Shown here: one piece after another, positions 55,535 through 64,000 of the stretch | Layout of the letters: every line of letters starts with the position of its first letter | How positions within the stretch are numbered: the stretch's first letter is position 1 | Assembly: GCF_001426225.1 (NCBI RefSeq) | Contig: NZ_LMRT01000009.1 | Span: 208,165-272,164 of the forward strand | Reading direction: 5' to 3' | Source of the DNA: Allobosea sp. Leaf344 | Lineage (GTDB): Bacteria; Pseudomonadota; Alphaproteobacteria; Rhizobiales; Beijerinckiaceae | DNA: 64,000 bases | Notes under the pieces: model-generated | The model's database searches: none | Told to the model about the DNA's origin: nothing | Seen by the model: the letters and a program-made list of their open reading frames with translations, nothing else | Made by a program: the position numbers and the translations under genes

Positions 55535-58500
55535 ATGGTCGTGCGTCGCATCATGTGTCAGGGATTGGCGGGGCTCCTGGCCTTCGCCGGAGCCGAGGCT
55601 TTCGCACAGGAGCCGGTTCCGCGTGAAGCGCCCCGCGCGGGCGGGATCGTCGCCGCCAAGGGCGGCGAGGAACTGCAGTTCCCGCGCGAGCCCGGCTGGC
55701 GCCCCGCGATCGTGCGTCAGGACGTGGTCGGCGGCGACACCTTGCGCACCGGCGAGATCGGCACGCTCGGCATCACCTTCACCGACCAGACGACGATCCG
55801 CGTCGGCCGTCAGTCGACCCTCGTCGTCAACCAGATCGCGGCCGCCTCCGGCAGCGGCAATACCGAGCTGACATTGCCGACCGGCAATATCTGGGCGCGC
55901 GCCTCGCGCGGCGGCACGGGCGTCACCGTCAAGACGCCGGCGGCTTCGGCCGCGATCCGCGGCACCGACTGGTCGCTTTCGGTCCAGGGCGATCGCACCT
56001 CGATCATCGTGATGGAAGGCGTCGTCGAATTCGCGAACCCGCAAGGCTCGGTGACCGTCCGCCAGGGCGAAGGCGCCTCGGCGCGCATCGGCGAGCGGCC
56101 CACCAAGATCGTGCTCGTGCGCTCCGACGATCGCGAGCAGATGCTGTTCTACATGGAGTTGCGCGGCCTGTTCCGGGGCCTGCCGGCGACTCCTCTCGAC
56201 GGGCCCGCCCGGCGCGATGCGCGCACGCGCCTGGCCGCGATCCCGGTCTCCGCCCGGACCACCGCGGATTGGGTCGCCATCGCCGAGAACGGTTTTGGTC
56301 ACGATCCGCTCGCGGTGGTGCTCCAGGCCGTCGCGGAGGCGCGTCGGCGTCTCGGCCAGAAGCCCGCCTTCCTGCCGAGCCCCGGCGACGACTGGACCGC
56401 GGGACGAAGCGGCGAGCGTCGCCGAGGCGATCATACCAGTCTCAGCGCCCGGCTCGATCTGGTCGAGGCCATGCTCGCCGGCTCGGCCAAGCGCTACAAG
56501 GAGGCGGCGATCCTGTTCGCCCGCGCGGCGCGCGGCACCAGCGGGCGCCAGCGGGTGACGGCACAATGCGGCTATTTCGCTGCCGCGACCCTGGCCGAGC
56601 CCAAGCGCGTGCTGGCGATGCCGAAGCCGGGCGGAGCCGATCAGAACGTCTGCACGGCCTATGTCACCGGCTTCAGCAAGGGTCTGCCGGAGGCCGAGAC
56701 GATCCTGCGCCGGACGGAGAAGGCGGCGCCGCACCATCTTCTCTCGTCGCTGCTCTCCGCCCAGGTCTCTCTGCTGTTGGATCGTCGCGACGAGATGCGC
56801 AGCACGATCGAGCGGATGCGCGCGACCGATCCGGACAGTCCCGAGACGCTGCTGGCCTCCGGCTATCTCCGGAGCGCGATCGACAGCGATCTCGACGGCG
56901 CGGTCGCCGATTTCACCCGCGGAACCGAGATCGCTCCCGGCGATGCGTCGATGTGGAACGGGCTCGGCCTCGCCCAGAGCGGGCGCGACGCGAATGTCGA
57001 GGCCGAGGCGGCGTTCCGGCGCGGCATCGAGGCCGATCCCGACGATCCGGTGAGCTATGCCAACCTCGCCATCCTGCTGCTCGATCAGAGCCGCGTCGAG
57101 GAGGCCGGCGCGCTGATCGACAAGGCGCTGGCGCTCGATCCCTCGCTCTATGTCGGCTACACCGCGAAGGGCCGCTACTACCTCCAGAAGGGGGACATGG
57201 CCAAGGCGATGGAGTTCATGCTCGCCGGCAGCGCGGCCAACCCGGCCTCGGCGCAGGGGCTGCTGGGCACCGCGATCGTGCAATATCAATCCGGAGACAT
57301 CGAAGGCGCCGCCCAGGCCTTCGACAATGCCGACCGCCTCGACAAGAACGATCCCGCCACGTCGATCGCGCGCACCGCCATCGCCGTCGACCAGCTCGAC
57401 GCGGACGCCGCCATCGGCAATGCCCGCGAGGCCGTGCGACGCTACCGCAACCGCGGCGGCTATTTCGCGGCTCTGGCCTCGACCCGGACCGGCGGCTCCT
57501 ATCTCGGCCAGGCCTATCGGCTGCTCGGGCTGGAGGATTGGGGGCGCTATTACACCGACCGCGTCGCCGACCCCTTCACCGCGACGAGCTATTTCGACCA
57601 GGCGATCGCCCGTCGGGCGCGGCCGTTCTTCGCGCGGCCGACCCTCGACCAGGTCGAGGGCAACGACTTCGCCGACACTGCCGGCAATCTGGTCATCCAG
57701 GGTCTGCTCCTCGATCCGCTGGCCGCCTCGGGGCGCATCGGCCGCATCGACCTGCTGCGCCGGCCCTTCATCGACGTGGAATTCGGTGGCTCGCTGATCC
57801 GCCGCAACGGTCGCAATGGCTGGCAGAACGACGTCTCGGTCCAGGCTTTCAGCAACACGCCGGTCCCCACCGCCATCTCGCTGTCGGCGAGCCAGACGCG
57901 CACCAGCGACAGGTCGGGCGGCCGTGCCGGCGGCGAGACCGAGCGCACCGCCAGCGCCTTCATCGGCATCGCCCCCAATGCGGCCGAGCGCTTCCTGCTC
58001 TGGGGCACGGCCTCATCCGCGGAACCCGATCTGCTGACGCCGGCGATCAACCTCTTCGATGCCGATCGGAACAAGGTGAAATCCTACCAGGCCGGCGCAG
58101 GCTGGAGCCACAGCTTCGGCTACCGCAATGTGCTGACCGGCGCGCTCGTCGCGACCCGCGCCGACCAGAGCCAGCGCCGCGCCGAAATCGTGGGCCTGCT
58201 CGACCCGTTCGTCGGCCTGTTTCCCTCGACCTTCGACACGCGCCAGCGCCGCGACGTGAAGGTCGACGCGGTCACCGCCGCGGTCAGCCACATGCTCGGC
58301 TATGGCGATTTCACCCTGCGCACGGGCGTCGAGGCACAGCGCGGGCGCACGCGCGGCTTCTCGTCCCTGTCGGAGACCCTGTCGATCCCCGGCATCCCGC
58401 TGACGCTGAATAACGAGACCTATGATCCCATCCGCTCGACCTTCGATGCCGGGCGCATCTACGCGAATCTGATGTGGCAGCCTTCGGACAAGGTCCAGAT

Positions 58501-59281
58501 CGAGGGCGGCGCGCAGGGTCTGAGCTACGACACCAGCACCGGCGCGCGGAAGGACTATGTCGATATGCGGATCGGCATCGGCCTGTCGCCGCTGGAAGGC
58601 CAATGGCTGCGTGCCTCATGGCGGCGCGACACCGAATTGCCCAATGGCTTCACCCTGTCGCCGATCACGACCGTCGGGCTCTTGCCGAATACGCTGCCGC
58701 TGCAGCTCGGCGGCCGCAAGGAGACGACCGCTCTGCGCTGGGACGCCGAATGGACCCCGCACATCTTCACGGCCGTCGAATATCAGAGCCAGCGCGGCCG
58801 CGATCTGCGCGTCGGCATTCCCGACACGCTCGATGATTTCGACATCTCCCGGGCCCGGATCGACTACGTCACCGCCACCGCCAATCTCTGGCTGACGCAT
58901 GGCGTCGGCGTCTTCGGCACGGTCGGCATGGCGGATTCGAAGACCCGAGATGCCTCGGGCATCGAGGTGGACGTTCCCTATGTGCCGCGGCGCTTCGCCC
59001 GTGCCGGCCTGACCTTCGTGCATCCGAGCCGCGTCAAATTCTCGATCATCGAGAATTATATCGGCGAGCGTTACGATGCGCCGGGTGGCGTCAAGCTCGA
59101 CCCGCTCTGGACGACGGACTTGACCGCCAGCTACGAGACGCTGGATCGTCGCCTGCTTCTCGGCCTGTCGCTGCTCAACGCCTTCGACAAGCGCTATGAG
59201 CAGGTCGGAGCGCGCGTCGGCAGCGAGGCGGTACTGGGCGCCGGGCGCACGATCGCGGGCTCGCTCAAGGTCCGCTTCTGA
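55535..59281 (+). CDS. Exported FecR-domain / TPR / outer-membrane beta-barrel protein
   Basis: 1248-residue protein. A signal peptide (1-24, cut before QEPVPRE) is followed by a FecR-type beta domain (about 60-185, with LRTGEIGTLGITFTDQTTIR and AAIRGTDWSLSVQ). TPR-like repeats span about 315-640 (AAFRRGIEADPDDPVSYANL is a clear TPR). From about 740 to the end there are alternating amphipathic strands ending LKVRF, a TonB-receptor-like barrel C-terminus. The ATG at 55535 has GAGGGG five bases upstream; a TTG at 55508 is less likely. The predicted place is the outer membrane, with FecR and TPR parts in the periplasm. The stop overlaps the cyclase ATG (TGATG). Confidence 0.85.
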   Translation: MVVRRIMCQGLAGLLAFAGAEAFAQEPVPREAPRAGGIVAAKGGEELQFPREPGWRPAIVRQDVVGGDTLRTGEIGTLGITFTDQTTIRVGRQSTLVVNQIAAASGSGNTELTLPTGNIWARASRGGTGVTVKTPAASAAIRGTDWSLSVQGDRTSIIVMEGVVEFANPQGSVTVRQGEGASARIGERPTKIVLVRSDDREQMLFYMELRGLFRGLPATPLDGPARRDARTRLAAIPVSARTTADWVAIAENGFGHDPLAVVLQAVAEARRRLGQKPAFLPSPGDDWTAGRSGERRRGDHTSLSARLDLVEAMLAGSAKRYKEAAILFARAARGTSGRQRVTAQCGYFAAATLAEPKRVLAMPKPGGADQNVCTAYVTGFSKGLPEAETILRRTEKAAPHHLLSSLLSAQVSLLLDRRDEMRSTIERMRATDPDSPETLLASGYLRSAIDSDLDGAVADFTRGTEIAPGDASMWNGLGLAQSGRDANVEAEAAFRRGIEADPDDPVSYANLAILLLDQSRVEEAGALIDKALALDPSLYVGYTAKGRYYLQKGDMAKAMEFMLAGSAANPASAQGLLGTAIVQYQSGDIEGAAQAFDNADRLDKNDPATSIARTAIAVDQLDADAAIGNAREAVRRYRNRGGYFAALASTRTGGSYLGQAYRLLGLEDWGRYYTDRVADPFTATSYFDQAIARRARPFFARPTLDQVEGNDFADTAGNLVIQGLLLDPLAASGRIGRIDLLRRPFIDVEFGGSLIRRNGRNGWQNDVSVQAFSNTPVPTAISLSASQTRTSDRSGGRAGGETERTASAFIGIAPNAAERFLLWGTASSAEPDLLTPAINLFDADRNKVKSYQAGAGWSHSFGYRNVLTGALVATRADQSQRRAEIVGLLDPFVGLFPSTFDTRQRRDVKVDAVTAAVSHMLGYGDFTLRTGVEAQRGRTRGFSSLSETLSIPGIPLTLNNETYDPIRSTFDAGRIYANLMWQPSDKVQIEGGAQGLSYDTSTGARKDYVDMRIGIGLSPLEGQWLRASWRRDTELPNGFTLSPITTVGLLPNTLPLQLGGRKETTALRWDAEWTPHIFTAVEYQSQRGRDLRVGIPDTLDDFDISRARIDYVTATANLWLTHGVGVFGTVGMADSKTRDASGIEVDVPYVPRRFARAGLTFVHPSRVKFSIIENYIGERYDAPGGVKLDPLWTTDLTASYETLDRRLLLGLSLLNAFDKRYEQVGARVGSEAVLGAGRTIAGSLKVRF

Positions 59282-61320
59282 TGGAGCGAGCGGCATCGGC
59301 TCGGCAACGGGCCACGGCCACTCTGCTCGACCGCTATCGCCGCCTGCGAGAGAGCCTCAGGCATCGTCCGCGCCTGCGCAACATCCTGCTGGCGGCCCTG
59401 GTCTCCCTGCTGATCGTGCCGCTTCACGGCCGGGCCGGCATCCGCATCGTCGAGGCGCGCGCCTTCGACATGCTGTCGACCCTGAGCCCGCTCCGCCCCG
59501 CCGAGCCCGGCGCGATCATCGTCGCGATCGACGAACCCTCCTTCGCCGAACTCAGCGAGCGCTGGCCCTGGTCGCGCGCGACCCATGCGCGGCTGGTGGA
59601 CAGCCTGAAAGCGGCCGGCGCCAAGGTGATCGGGCTGGATATCGTGTTCGCCGAGCCATCGAGCGAGGAGGCGGATTCGGCGTTGGCCGCGGCGCTGGGG
59701 CCCGGCTCCGTGCTGGCGGCCGACCGCGAGGTCATCGCCATGGATCACGGGACGCAGATCTCGCGTGTCGGGCCGCTGCCGGATCTGCTCCGCAACGGCG
59801 CGAGCTTCGGCGTGACCTCGGTCGACCTCGACAGCGACGGGGTGCTGCGGCGCATGCCCGCCGCGGCGGATAGTTTTGCCGAGGCCTTGCTGGTGGCGCG
59901 GGGCGCGGCTCTGCCGTCATTGCCGCCCCGGCCGCTGGTCCAGTTTTCGGGCGGTGCCCGCAGCTACCCGACCGTCTCCTATTATCAGGCGCTCGACCCC
60001 GGGGCCTTCCTGCCGCCGGGCATCTTCAAGGACAGGACCGTCCTGGTCGGCCTCAGCCTGAAAGCCGCTCCGGCCACCGATAGCGGCGCGACGGATGCGT
60101 TCGAGACGCCCTTCACGATCAAGACCGGCACGCTCACCGCCGGCGTCGAGGTCCATGCCACGCTCATGGACAATCTGCTCAACGGGCTGTGGATCACGCC
60201 GGCCTCGCTGAGCGCGATCGCCCTGGCCGTGATCGCCTGCGCCCTGCTCGGCTGCGGCACGGGCTCGGCCGCGATGTCGTGGCGCACGGGCGTGGCCGCG
60301 GCGCTGAGCCTGGCGATCATCCTGCTGGGCAGCTTCGTCCTGCTGCGGTTCGGGCGCGTCTGGCTGCCGCCGGTCACTCCGGCCCTGGCCGCGATCGCCG
60401 GCTTCGGTGCGCGCTTCGGCCTGGATTACGCCCGCGAGCGCAGGCTTCGCGCCGCGGTGTCGGAGGCGTTTTCGCGCTATGTCACGCCGGCGCTCGTCGC
60501 CGAGCTCGCACGAAATCCGGATTCGCTGAAACTCGGAGGCGAGCGGCGCGAGCTCAGCATCCTGTTCTGCGACGTGCGCGGCTTCACCAGCCTGTCGGAG
60601 CAGCTCAAGGACGATCCGATCCGCCTGACCAGCATCATCAACCGCCTGCTCGACGCGCTGTCGGAGCAGGTGCTGGAGGCGCGCGGCACGATCGACAAAT
60701 ATATGGGCGACTGCGTGATGGCCTTCTGGAATGCGCCTTTGCCGGAGCCCGATCATGCCGGTGCCGCGGTCGCCGCCGCGCTGCAGATGTCGAAGGCCGT
60801 GGAGCGCCTCAACGGCGAGCTCCAGGCCGAGGATTCCGCCCTGCCGCCTTTGGCCGTCGGCGTCGGCGTCAACACGGGCAGCTGCGTCGTCGGCAATATC
60901 GGCTCGCGCTGGCGCTATGATTATTCGGTGCTCGGGGATGCCGTGAACCTTGCCTCTCGGCTGGAAGGCCTGACCAAGGATTATGGCGTCAAGCTGATCA
61001 TCGGCGAGAGCACGGCCCGCGCCATCCAGCACGCCTGCTTCGTCGTCGAACTGGACCGGATCGCGGTGCGCGGCCGCAGCGAGGCGACCCCGATCTTCAC
61101 CGTGCTGGGCCACGCCGGCGAACGCGATACGCCGGCCGGCAAGGCCCTTCTCTCGGCGCAGTCGCGCTTTCGCGACGCTTCGCTTCGCGGCTGCCTGGCC
61201 GATTGCATGGTGGCGCTGGACGAGATCGGCTCGGCATGGCTCCCCTTGCGCGGCTACGCTGCGAAGATGCGTGCCCTGCAGGAGCGAAGAGCCGCCGATA
61301 CCGACGATCCGAAGCTCTGA
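59281..61320 (+). CDS. CHASE2-domain class III adenylate/guanylate cyclase
   Basis: 679-residue membrane cyclase. The first helix (33-48) is followed by a periplasmic CHASE2 domain (about 50-300, with VEARAFDMLSTLSP and RATHARLVDSLKAAGAKVIG). Three helices (about 308-380) then lead to the catalytic domain (about 420-600). Catalytic positions: metal Asp431 (LFCDVRGFTSLSE) and Asp477 (KYMGD), purine-selecting Lys473, transition-state Asn556 and Arg560 (GDAVNLASRLE). The second base-selecting position (Asp or Thr in most adenylate cyclases) is Ser549. The start shares one base with the stop of the FecR-barrel gene, so both are made together. The product is probably cAMP. Confidence 0.9.
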   Translation: MERAASARQRATATLLDRYRRLRESLRHRPRLRNILLAALVSLLIVPLHGRAGIRIVEARAFDMLSTLSPLRPAEPGAIIVAIDEPSFAELSERWPWSRATHARLVDSLKAAGAKVIGLDIVFAEPSSEEADSALAAALGPGSVLAADREVIAMDHGTQISRVGPLPDLLRNGASFGVTSVDLDSDGVLRRMPAAADSFAEALLVARGAALPSLPPRPLVQFSGGARSYPTVSYYQALDPGAFLPPGIFKDRTVLVGLSLKAAPATDSGATDAFETPFTIKTGTLTAGVEVHATLMDNLLNGLWITPASLSAIALAVIACALLGCGTGSAAMSWRTGVAAALSLAIILLGSFVLLRFGRVWLPPVTPALAAIAGFGARFGLDYARERRLRAAVSEAFSRYVTPALVAELARNPDSLKLGGERRELSILFCDVRGFTSLSEQLKDDPIRLTSIINRLLDALSEQVLEARGTIDKYMGDCVMAFWNAPLPEPDHAGAAVAAALQMSKAVERLNGELQAEDSALPPLAVGVGVNTGSCVVGNIGSRWRYDYSVLGDAVNLASRLEGLTKDYGVKLIIGESTARAIQHACFVVELDRIAVRGRSEATPIFTVLGHAGERDTPAGKALLSAQSRFRDASLRGCLADCMVALDEIGSAWLPLRGYAAKMRALQERRAADTDDPKL

Positions 61321-61420
61321 CAGGCTCCTCAGCGACATCCTCGGCCGTCATTTCACGGCAGAACGCCGACCCCCTCCGGACGCGGCGATCATCGGCACGC
61401 GACGTCCGGACGGCGCCCCA

Positions 61421-61440
61421 GGCGGGGCCGAGGCCCCGCC
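61421..61440. terminator. GC-rich hairpin between cyclase and dehydrogenase genes
   Basis: GGCGGGGC/GCCCCGCC (61421-61428 with 61433-61440) around CGAG, between convergent genes. No T tract follows on either strand, so it may only slow or protect transcripts. Confidence 0.4.
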
Positions 61441-61443
61441 GCT

Positions 61444-62355
61444 TCAGCCCGTCTTGCCGAGCGAGACGCCGCTGCGCTCGGCGATGAAATCCGAGATCAT
61501 CGGCACGTAATCCTCGCCCTTGCCCGCCGCGACGGCGGAGGCGAAGCTGTTCTTGACCGCATTGCCGACGGGGTTCGGCACGCCGGCGGCATTGGCGACG
61601 CTTTCGAGATAGCGGACATCCTTCAGCGCGTTGACCAGCGTGAATTTATGGGCGTTGCGGTCGCGCTCCAGCACATATTGCATGAAGGTCTGGTAGAAGC
61701 CGCAATCCATCCGGCTGCCGCGGATGACGCTGTCGAAGGTCTGCGGCGTGATCCCGATCTTCTGCGCCAGGGTCAGCGCCTCGGCATAGATCGCGGCATA
61801 GCCCATCGACAGGAAGTTGTTGAGCAGCTTCATCTTGTGGCCGTCGCCGACCGGGCCGAGATGCACCACCTTCTGGGCCCAGGCCTCGCAGGCCGGCTTG
61901 ATCCGCGCGAAGACCTCGGGGCTCGCGCCGATCATCGCCGAGAGCTGGCCGAGCGCGGCTTGCGCCGGGGTGCCGCCCAGCGGCGCATCGGCGAGATGCA
62001 GCCCCTTCGCCTCCAGTTCGGCCGCGATCCGGACCGTGGAGCCGGGGTCGGAGGTCGAGCAATCGACCACCACCGTCCCGGGCTTCGCCCCGGCGATGAT
62101 GCCGTCCGGGCCGTTCACCACCTCCTCGACCTGGGCCGAGCCGGTCACGCACAGGAAGATGATCGTCGATTGGGCGGCGAGCTCGCGCGGGGTTTTCGCC
62201 TCTCTCGCCCCCGCCGCCACGAGCTCCTCGACCGGCTTGCGGTTGCGATGGCCCATCACGGTCAGCGGAAACCCCTTGTCGACGAGGTTGCGGGCCATGC
62301 CCTGCCCCATCAGCCCGACGCCGATGAAGCCGACTGCTTCTTTGGTAGTGCTCAT
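61444..62355 (-). CDS. HIBADH-family NAD(P)-dependent 2-hydroxyacid dehydrogenase
   Basis: 303-residue beta-hydroxyacid dehydrogenase: Rossmann motif (GFIGVGLMGQGMARNL), the substrate loop DAPLGGTPAQA (family usually DAPVSGG), and the catalytic Lys in GDGHKMKLLNN. It could act on tartronate semialdehyde, 3-hydroxyisobutyrate or a sugar-acid intermediate. The ATG at 62355 has GGAG nine bases before; a TTG two codons upstream is less likely. Divergent from a LacI regulator, its likely controller, and close to ltnD, which suggests sugar-acid breakdown. Confidence 0.85.
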   Translation of the reverse strand: MSTTKEAVGFIGVGLMGQGMARNLVDKGFPLTVMGHRNRKPVEELVAAGAREAKTPRELAAQSTIIFLCVTGSAQVEEVVNGPDGIIAGAKPGTVVVDCSTSDPGSTVRIAAELEAKGLHLADAPLGGTPAQAALGQLSAMIGASPEVFARIKPACEAWAQKVVHLGPVGDGHKMKLLNNFLSMGYAAIYAEALTLAQKIGITPQTFDSVIRGSRMDCGFYQTFMQYVLERDRNAHKFTLVNALKDVRYLESVANAAGVPNPVGNAVKNSFASAVAAGKGEDYVPMISDFIAERSGVSLGKTG

Positions 62356-62480
62356 CTTCAAATTCTCCGTTTTCTATGAGAGGAGGGTTCTGCGATGGTG
62401 AATGATGTATGTCAGTGACGGATGGGCCGGCCCGGAACAGGTTGCATGGTCTAGATCCCGCTTCTGGAGGAAGCGTCGAG

Positions 62481-63560
62481 ATGACCGATGACGCCCAGCC
62501 GGCCGCGGCGGATCTGCCAGACGTTCCGGCCTCCGCGCCGCTCGGGCGCGGCCGGGTCACACTGCAGATCATCGCCCAGCATCTCGCCGTATCCACGGCC
62601 ACCGTCTCGCTCGCTCTGCGCGGCTCCCCGCTCGTCGCCGAGGCGACCCGCAGCCGCGTCCAGTCCATCGCCCGGCAGATGGGCTACAGCTATAATCGCA
62701 GCGCCGCCTCCCTTCGCACCGACCGCACCAACATTCTGGCCGTCGGCTTCCACGACATCACCAACCCCTATTTCGCCGAGCTGCTGGCGGCGATCGAGGA
62801 GACCGCCACCGGCCATGGCAGGTCGATCCTGCTCGGCACCTATGCCGAGAATCTCGACCGGCAGGACCGGGTTCTGACCACGCTGAAGGAATACCGGCCG
62901 GACGGCATGATCCTCTGCCCCGCCGCCGGCAGCGTCGCCGCGGATTTCGCGCATCTGCTCGAGGCCGGACTGCCCATCGTCCAGCTCTCGCGCGAGATCC
63001 CGGGGCTGGCGCTGGATTTCGTCGGCTCCGACGATCGCCATGGCGCCGTGCTGGCGATGGAGCATCTGCTCGGCCTCGGGCACCGGCGCATCGCTTTTCT
63101 CGGCGAGAGCCAGCGCATCTCCACCGGCCGCAACCGCTTCACCGGCTATTGCGAGACCCTGGCGCGCCACGGCCTGCCGCTCGACCGCGCCATCGTGCAT
63201 TCCGCCCAGGGCACCCGCGAAAACGGCCTGAAGGGCATTCAGGCGGTGCTGGCGGCGGCCGATCCGCCGAGCGCCGCGATCTGTTTCAACGATCTCACCG
63301 CCTTCGGCGCCATGCTCGGCCTGCGTCATTGCGGGCTGGAAGCCGGCGTGGATTTCTCGCTGGTCGGCTGCGACGACGTTCAGGAAGCGGCGCAATGGTA
63401 CCCCGCTCTGACGACGATCAAGAATTTCCAGGACGAGATGGGCCGGAAATCGGCTGAATTCCTGCTTGAGCGGATCGCCGATCCCAATGCGCAGCCGCGC
63501 CGCCTGATCCTGACGCCGGAACTGGTGGTGCGCGGCAGCACCGCTCCGTTCCGCGGCTGA
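62481..63560 (+). CDS. LacI/GalR-family transcriptional regulator
   Basis: 359-residue repressor. A 28-residue extension precedes the helix-turn-helix (VTLQIIAQHLAVSTATVSLAL). The hinge follows (GYSYNRSAASLRTDRTN), then a periplasmic-binding-like sensor domain (GRSILLGTYAENLDRQ, GHRRIAFLGES, SLVGCDDVQEA). The ATG at 62481 has GGAGGA nine bases before. It lies between two HIBADH-type dehydrogenase genes on the opposite strand and probably regulates both or one. The effector is probably a sugar acid, by context only. Confidence 0.9.
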   Translation: MTDDAQPAAADLPDVPASAPLGRGRVTLQIIAQHLAVSTATVSLALRGSPLVAEATRSRVQSIARQMGYSYNRSAASLRTDRTNILAVGFHDITNPYFAELLAAIEETATGHGRSILLGTYAENLDRQDRVLTTLKEYRPDGMILCPAAGSVAADFAHLLEAGLPIVQLSREIPGLALDFVGSDDRHGAVLAMEHLLGLGHRRIAFLGESQRISTGRNRFTGYCETLARHGLPLDRAIVHSAQGTRENGLKGIQAVLAAADPPSAAICFNDLTAFGAMLGLRHCGLEAGVDFSLVGCDDVQEAAQWYPALTTIKNFQDEMGRKSAEFLLERIADPNAQPRRLILTPELVVRGSTAPFRG

Positions 63561-63568
63561 CGGCGCGC

Positions 63569-64000
63569 TCACGGGTCATTCGCGGGCGGCGCTGCGTTGA
63601 GCGCGCGATAGGCCCTCACCACCTGCGAATCGTCGCGCGCGCCATGGCCCAGCCCCGAGGCGGCCAGGAACATCTGGTGGGCCGCGGCCGCCAGTGGCAG
63701 CGCCGCGCGCGCGGCCCGGCCGGCATCCATGACGATGCCGAGATCCTTCACGAAGATATCGACCGCGCTGGCCACCGGCGGCTCCGCCTCGTGCATGCGC
63801 GGGCCGCGATCCCGCAGCATCCATGAGGAGGCGGCCGAGCCGCCCATGATCTCGAACAGCACGCGCCCGTCGATGCCGGCCTTCTCGGCCAGCGAGAGCG
63901 CCTCCGCCGCGGCGGCGATATGCACGCCGCAGAGCAGCTGGTTGACGGTCTTCACCGTCGCGCCCTGGCCCGGTCGCTCGCCGACATGGAAGACCTTGTC
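63569..64000 (-). CDS. ltnD: L-threonate dehydrogenase LtnD, C-terminal part
   Basis: The gene runs off the right edge; only the last 143 codons are present. They encode the helical C-terminal domain of a HIBADH-family enzyme: GQGATVKTVNQLL (with the catalytic Lys), GVHIAAAAEALSLAEKAGI and SAVDIFVKDLGIVMDAGRAA. The HIAAAAEA and DIFVKDLG segments are those I associate with LtnD, which oxidises L-threonate to 2-oxo-tetronate. It ends nine bases after the lacI-type gene, convergently. The rest of the pathway (otnC/otnI/otnK-type genes) would lie beyond the window. Confidence 0.75.
   Translation of the reverse strand, partial: DKVFHVGERPGQGATVKTVNQLLCGVHIAAAAEALSLAEKAGIDGRVLFEIMGGSAASSWMLRDRGPRMHEAEPPVASAVDIFVKDLGIVMDAGRAARAALPLAAAAHQMFLAASGLGHGARDDSQVVRAYRALNAAPPANDP

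Overview
The window is a high-GC, gene-dense chromosomal segment of an alphaproteobacterium. The gene content (a CtrA-type box in the division cluster, CpdR, a Mur-type Fur regulator beside sitABCD, DUF2125 and DUF3422 proteins, a HemY/mitofilin heme block) points to Hyphomicrobiales (Rhizobiales). Bosea or a close relative is my best guess, from remembered synteny and not from a search. Nearly all of it is core genome. I see no insertion sequence, prophage or CRISPR array.

Layout. (1) 1-14284, minus strand: the distal half of the division and cell wall (dcw) cluster, transcribed ftsW-murG-murC-murB, then ddl-ftsQ-ftsA-ftsZ, then lpxC-bamD-recN. An orphan BrnA-like gene on the plus strand sits between murB and ddl, next to a full CtrA-type box and a perfect palindrome. 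(2) 14384-18312: aroK-aroB, divergent from a 48-residue membrane miniprotein overlapping xerD, then a HutD/Ves protein and a small acidic protein. (3) 18475-24551: a luciferase-like oxidoreductase, a transglutaminase-like protein, and the Mn/Fe importer sitABCD divergent from mur, with TTGCAA-type palindromes between them. (4) 24718-37015: acs, an EVE protein, a tsaD-gpsA operon, then hemC, a hemD-mitofilin fusion, hemY, an rluD-type pseudouridine synthase and rpoH. (5) 37073-53636: DUF2125, chaC, a small gene with a LexA-like box, plsC, ydcF, ftsEX, a zinc-ribbon membrane protein, hpt, cpdR, tspO, a Cys/Met-type PLP enzyme, ompW with an FNR/FixK-type box, prfC, an ABC-2 exporter, a 24-residue membrane peptide, DUF3422 and rpmB. 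(6) 53922-64000: tRNA-Leu(CAA) followed by a more accessory-looking stretch. It holds a CGNR regulator, a small membrane protein resembling Pycsar effectors, a coupled pair (secreted FecR-TPR-beta-barrel protein and CHASE2 class III cyclase), and the edge of a sugar-acid locus (HIBADH-type dehydrogenase, LacI regulator, partial ltnD).

The most interesting part is 54914-61320. A giant outer-membrane FecR/TPR/barrel protein is translationally coupled (TGATG) to an inner-membrane CHASE2 cyclase, and a PycTM-like three-helix protein lies directly upstream. This could be a trans-envelope cyclic-nucleotide signalling or defence module. The grouping is inference. The individual domains are visible in the translations.
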